A program made the translations under genes and the position numbers. A DNA stretch of 45,063 nt from an uncultured Prevotella sp. (GTDB lineage Bacteria; Bacteroidota; Bacteroidia; Bacteroidales; Bacteroidaceae), in the NCBI GenBank assembly GCA_947167845.1, contig CAMVJQ010000016.1:1-45063 (forward strand). The letters run 5' to 3'. Positions within the stretch are counted from its first letter, which is position 1. Each line of letters starts with the position of its first letter. The notes under the pieces were generated by a model, which saw nothing but the letters and a program-made list of their open reading frames with translations, made no database searches and was not told the DNA's origin. Positions 42,558 to 45,063 of this stretch are shown here, in pieces.

Positions 42558-42581
42558 CAAAGTTAAGCAATAAAAGCCAAA
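42558..42581 (-). promoter_or_regulatory. NUDIX/vsr promoter
   Basis: Minus-strand TTTG (42581-42578), 12 bp, TAACTTTG (42565-42558). It ends 5 bp from the NUDIX ATG. Confidence 0.5.
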
Positions 42582-42606
42582 CGGCCATACTTTTCCGCAA
42601 AAACAT

Positions 42607-43812
42607 TTATTTTACCTGATATTTTTGTCTTGTCTCCACGTCACCCAACATATATTTTGCAAACGTTTTTACACAATCCACATTGACCGCATTGCCAAAT
42701 TGCTTATAGGCTTGCTTTTCGTTAGAGCAAGGAATGAATGAATCGGGAAAACTTTGTAGTCTTGCACATTCCCTTAAAGTAAGGTAACGCTTCTCCCTTC
42801 CGACAATCGGTGTCTGTGTAATAGCGACTAATGCAGGGAAATACGTACCTGGCTTTACTCTGATACCAGATGGACGGATTTGTATAATGTTATCCCATAC
42901 AGAAGGATTATCCACCTGTCCAACTTGCCACTCTAACTTTGCTTTGGCTCCGAAGAACAAAGGACAATGTCGCGCTTTTCGTAACCATTCATCAATAAAT
43001 TGACTGTTCTGAGAATACAATTCTGTGTTCTTGCGAATGATGTTTCTTTTCCACTTAGGAACGTCTCCACCAACCCTGTCCACATCCGCATCACACAGCC
43101 ACTCTGACCATATCGGGAATCCCGGAAGTCTTTTGCGATCAATACCTCTTATAAACTCATCCAATAAATCCAACAGTCGGGTCTGCTCTCCAGTCAGTTT
43201 GTATCGCTCTATATTCATGATTTCACTGTCAGATTGCAAGATACTACCTATATTGCATAGCGGTATCTCTTTATCATTAAAGGCAAAAGGAGGTATCTCA
43301 CCGATATCCTTGCGGGCACACACAATAAAGACGCGCTCTCGATGCTGGGGGATTCCAATATAGTGAGGGCTGAAGATGATTGGGTCTGGCAATAATTGAT
43401 AACCGAAATGAGTCAACGAGTCATAAATTGTTCTCCAGGTAAAGCCATTATCATGTGTAGCCAGATTCCTGACATTCTCCAGCAAGGCATACTTAGGTTG
43501 ACGATATGCCAAGATTCTTAAGATATCCAGGAAAGGAGTTCCCTTTATACTGTCCTTAAAGCCCTGCCTGCTCCCCGCCTTGGAGAAAGGCTGGCAAGGG
43601 AATCCGGCACACAACACGTCATGAGGCGGAATCTCACTGGATGCCACCTTCGCAATATCCCCCTTGGGCATTATACCATAGTTCTTGAAATAGGTGTCTC
43701 TGCAACTCTCATCAATATCACAGGCAAAGACACACTCACCTCCTAAGGAAGCCATCGCCTGATGAAAACCGCCTATTCCGCACAACAAATCAACAAATCT
43801 AAACTTGTACAT
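42607..43812 (-). CDS. DNA (cytosine-5) methyltransferase
   Basis: The 401-residue enzyme adds a methyl group to C5 of cytosine using S-adenosylmethionine. Motif I is FVDLLCGIGGFHQA, motif IV GFPCQPFSKAG with catalytic Cys73, motif VI LLENVRN (Glu112), motif VIII near PQHRERVFIV, and motifs IX/X LTLRECARLQSFPDSF and QFGNAVNVD. The variable target-recognition region (about 200-310) gives no visible target; an associated Vsr suits a Dcm-like or related site. ATG 43812 was chosen: upstream in-frame starts lie in the promoter. The gene looks AT-richer than its neighbours, as does the nuclease gene, suggesting acquisition. An inverted repeat (43814-43857) overlaps its promoter. Confidence 0.95.
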   Translation of the reverse strand: MYKFRFVDLLCGIGGFHQAMASLGGECVFACDIDESCRDTYFKNYGIMPKGDIAKVASSEIPPHDVLCAGFPCQPFSKAGSRQGFKDSIKGTPFLDILRILAYRQPKYALLENVRNLATHDNGFTWRTIYDSLTHFGYQLLPDPIIFSPHYIGIPQHRERVFIVCARKDIGEIPPFAFNDKEIPLCNIGSILQSDSEIMNIERYKLTGEQTRLLDLLDEFIRGIDRKRLPGFPIWSEWLCDADVDRVGGDVPKWKRNIIRKNTELYSQNSQFIDEWLRKARHCPLFFGAKAKLEWQVGQVDNPSVWDNIIQIRPSGIRVKPGTYFPALVAITQTPIVGREKRYLTLRECARLQSFPDSFIPCSNEKQAYKQFGNAVNVDCVKTFAKYMLGDVETRQKYQVK

Positions 43813-43813
43813 A

Positions 43814-43857
43814 GCACTTCTGTTTTTGGGCGGCAAAAGTACAAAAAACAGAAGTGC
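43814..43857. promoter_or_regulatory. Inverted repeat overlapping the methyltransferase promoter (candidate operator)
   Basis: Perfect 14 bp arms GCACTTCTGTTTTT (43814-43827) and AAAAACAGAAGTGC (43844-43857). The 16 bp loop contains the -7 element. Protein binding here would block the methyltransferase promoter; the methyltransferase itself is the simplest candidate repressor. Confidence 0.6.
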
Positions 43858-43864
43858 CCTCAAA
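43834..43864 (-). promoter_or_regulatory. Methyltransferase promoter
   Basis: Minus-strand TTTG (43864-43861), 19 bp spacer, TACTTTTG (43841-43834): consensus, about 20 bp upstream of the ATG. Confidence 0.7.
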
Positions 43865-43958
43865 GCGATTTTAGCTATATAAAGCTAACACAAAAGCTAG
43901 CTTTTCTTAATTCAGAAAAGTAAAGTTTTATCAGGTCTAATAAAGTATACAAACACCA

Positions 43959-44486
43959 TCAATATCCTATCAGAAGTATACCTTTCAATGGCAATTGAAG
44001 ACGATTGCTTATATAAAGTGTTTCTAAGAATGTATTTACCTCCTTATAATCATAAGCAACAATCTGCGATCCATTACTATTGAATTTGTATTCATTAAGT
44101 ACGGCAATAACAAGATATTCCACTTCATACATCATGCATGCCTGAAAAATATCCTTCAAAAACTGGTTGTTTCTAACAGCCCTACCCGCCTCAACTTCAA
44201 TAACTATTTTATGATCAGCGCTAAGTGCATCAGCAGCGAAATACTTATCTATCTCATCATTCTCGCTGAATAGTACAGGTACATATATCTGTTCACTTCT
44301 CGACTTTCCTGTTTCCACCTGATATCCAAGAGCCTCTAAGCCTGGACGTAAGAGAGCAAGCATATCATTTGATTTAAGATGAAGATTCTCATCCTTAGTC
44401 GCATCGACTTGCTTGAAACACTCTATGACATCTCTTATCTCTTTTGTAACACCATGAGATCTGGGGAAAAACTGAAAATTAATCAT
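43959..44486 (-). CDS. Candidate type II restriction endonuclease (PD-(D/E)XK-like)
   Basis: The 175-residue protein begins MINFQFFPRSHGVTKEIRDV and contains DADALSADHKIVIEVEAG-like sequence (ADALSADHKIVIEVEAGRAV): an acidic Asp, then a beta-strand carrying Glu-x-Glu, then an alpha-helix. This matches the PD-(D/E)XK nuclease layout with ExE replacing ExK, as in some type II enzymes such as BamHI. A strongly conserved-looking end, LETLYISNRLQLPLKGILLI, closes it. It lies directly upstream of the methyltransferase, in the same direction, with vsr beyond. Together these suggest the restriction partner. Activity and target are unproven; a non-nuclease accessory protein is possible. ATG 44486 was preferred to 44516. 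Confidence 0.6.
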   Translation of the reverse strand: MINFQFFPRSHGVTKEIRDVIECFKQVDATKDENLHLKSNDMLALLRPGLEALGYQVETGKSRSEQIYVPVLFSENDEIDKYFAADALSADHKIVIEVEAGRAVRNNQFLKDIFQACMMYEVEYLVIAVLNEYKFNSNGSQIVAYDYKEVNTFLETLYISNRLQLPLKGILLIGY

Positions 44487-44530
44487 AATGAAATGGGATA
44501 GTTCCTTTTTAAACATTCAATTTTAGATTG

Positions 44531-44538
44531 CAAAAATA
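44531..44538 (-). promoter_or_regulatory. Possible -7 element of the candidate restriction gene
   Basis: Minus-strand TATTTTTG, 44 bp upstream of ATG 44486. No -33 box at the usual distance. Confidence 0.4.
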
Positions 44539-44709
44539 ATACAAATAAAAGGAAAAGAAGCTAATAACTAAAAAGAATTAATGTTTATTATCATTACAAG
44601 ATTAGTCCAGATGCCTAATCAGCAGTTCATCTATCCTCTGCAGAGCCTTGTCCAGAACCCCTCACTAGCCACAGGACCTGCAGCATTATAAGCAGATATA
44701 AAAAAAATA

Positions 44710-44781
44710 AAAACTATGCCGCCCTAGCCGCTTTTTATGTTAACATGCTGATACTTTGCGACATAAGGGCGGCACAGTTTT
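44710..44781. repeat. Long-loop inverted repeat (16 bp arms)
   Basis: AAAACTATGCCGCCCT (44710-44725) is the inverse of AGGGCGGCACAGTTTT (44766-44781), with one mismatch; the 40 nt loop includes the palindrome ATGTTAACAT. It lies in the gene-free stretch 44517-45063. It could be a terminator for a gene beyond the window or a small mobile relic. Confidence 0.6.
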
Positions 44782-44821
44782 CATCAGTTATACAACGATA
44801 GGACGTCGACAGGCGGAGTTC

Positions 44822-44994
44822 CGTTACAGTGTGACAGTGTGACAGTTAAAAACAAAGCCTACACACATCAGTTGTTTAAAAGATATAATTATATATCTAT
44901 ATTTATATATATATAAATATATATATAAATATAGGCATTATTTTCGAGGTGTGTATGGCAATAAAAATAACTGTCACACTGTCACACTGTAACG
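44822..44994. repeat. 173 bp inverted-repeat structure with perfect 27 bp arms and AT-rich centre
   Basis: Arms at 44822-44848 and 44968-44994 are exact inverses and each contains 8 bp direct repeats (ACAGTGTG x2.5). An inner stem follows (44857-44869 with 44946-44959, one bulge). The centre (about 44880-44934) is almost pure A/T with TATA runs. No gene is seen. Apart from this and the repeat at 44710-44781, the stretch 44517-45063 holds nothing I can name. Confidence 0.8.
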
Positions 44995-45063
44995 CTGTCG
45001 AGCAAACGTGTGTCTTTTCCTGTAGGAGGTTGACTCCTTTTAGGCCTTTTAATTTAACAATTG

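Noticed and set aside
44600..44700. Possible tRNA or small RNA gene
   Set aside because: No cloverleaf, anticodon arm or TPsiC-like GTTCGA sequence found; nothing foldable of the right size.
44880..44934. AT-rich run considered as a replication origin
   Set aside because: No DnaA-box cluster, no dnaA or rep gene nearby; the symmetric arms suggest an inverted-repeat element instead.

Overview
The window reads as chromosomal DNA of a Bacteroidales bacterium, most likely Prevotellaceae (Prevotella/Segatella-like). The basis is the mix of families: a smalltalk small protein behind a Gly/Ser-rich HU-type tail, DUF4301, DUF4251, DUF3857, a gyrA-TPR pair, ClpC and a MaeB malic enzyme. The promoters agree: most intergenic gaps carry the Bacteroidetes -7 element TAnnTTTG, some with a TTTG -33 box 19-20 bp upstream. 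Shine-Dalgarno sites are weak or absent. The species is an inference.

Layout. 1-3.1 kb: tail of a probable HU-like protein, a smalltalk peptide, a DUF7010-like membrane protein, an outer-membrane beta-barrel protein and a DUF3857 exported protein. 3.1-7.0 kb: gyrA and a periplasmic TPR protein (minus). 7.2-9.8 kb: clpC (plus). 9.8-14.1 kb: a minus operon of a RelA-type ppGpp synthetase, a small lipoprotein and glutamine-dependent NAD synthetase. 14.2-19 kb: DUF4301 protein, a TetR regulator, the malic enzyme and a hemW-like remnant. 19-21.5 kb: a TonB-dependent receptor.

21.5-33.8 kb is a long, tightly packed minus-strand gene string. Its upstream half is the most striking part of the window: a four-zinc-ribbon protein, a membrane Ser/Thr kinase, a 1101-residue protein with four CbbX/SpoVK-like AAA+ modules and its own zinc ribbon, a zinc-ribbon/FHA protein and a PP2C phosphatase. 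Gaps are 0-10 bp, behind one consensus promoter. It contains writer, eraser, reader and ATP-driven effector of Ser/Thr phosphorylation and is my candidate for a little-described system. It runs on with a 15 bp gap into metA, a U32-family protein and a membrane lipoprotein.

34-38.6 kb: operon of a LolA-like protein, an ABC-F ATPase and an M13 metallopeptidase. 38.7-40.9 kb: tex. 40.9-44.5 kb (minus): a restriction-modification cluster (candidate PD-(D/E)XK nuclease, C5 cytosine methyltransferase, NUDIX hydrolase, Vsr endonuclease), then a DUF4251 lipoprotein and a possible 26-residue membrane peptide. The nuclease and methyltransferase look AT-richer than their neighbours, which suggests transfer. 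44.5-45.06 kb has no gene but holds two inverted-repeat structures, one with perfect 27 bp arms.

A second theme is small repeats inside genes. A 90 bp palindrome-ended element sits in frame in the U32 gene and shares an identical 36 bp segment with a cluster at the left end. Degenerate 7 bp tandem repeats (ATTGnnn, CATCAGC) lie within vsr and tex, at the 3' end of the DUF3857 gene and in gaps.
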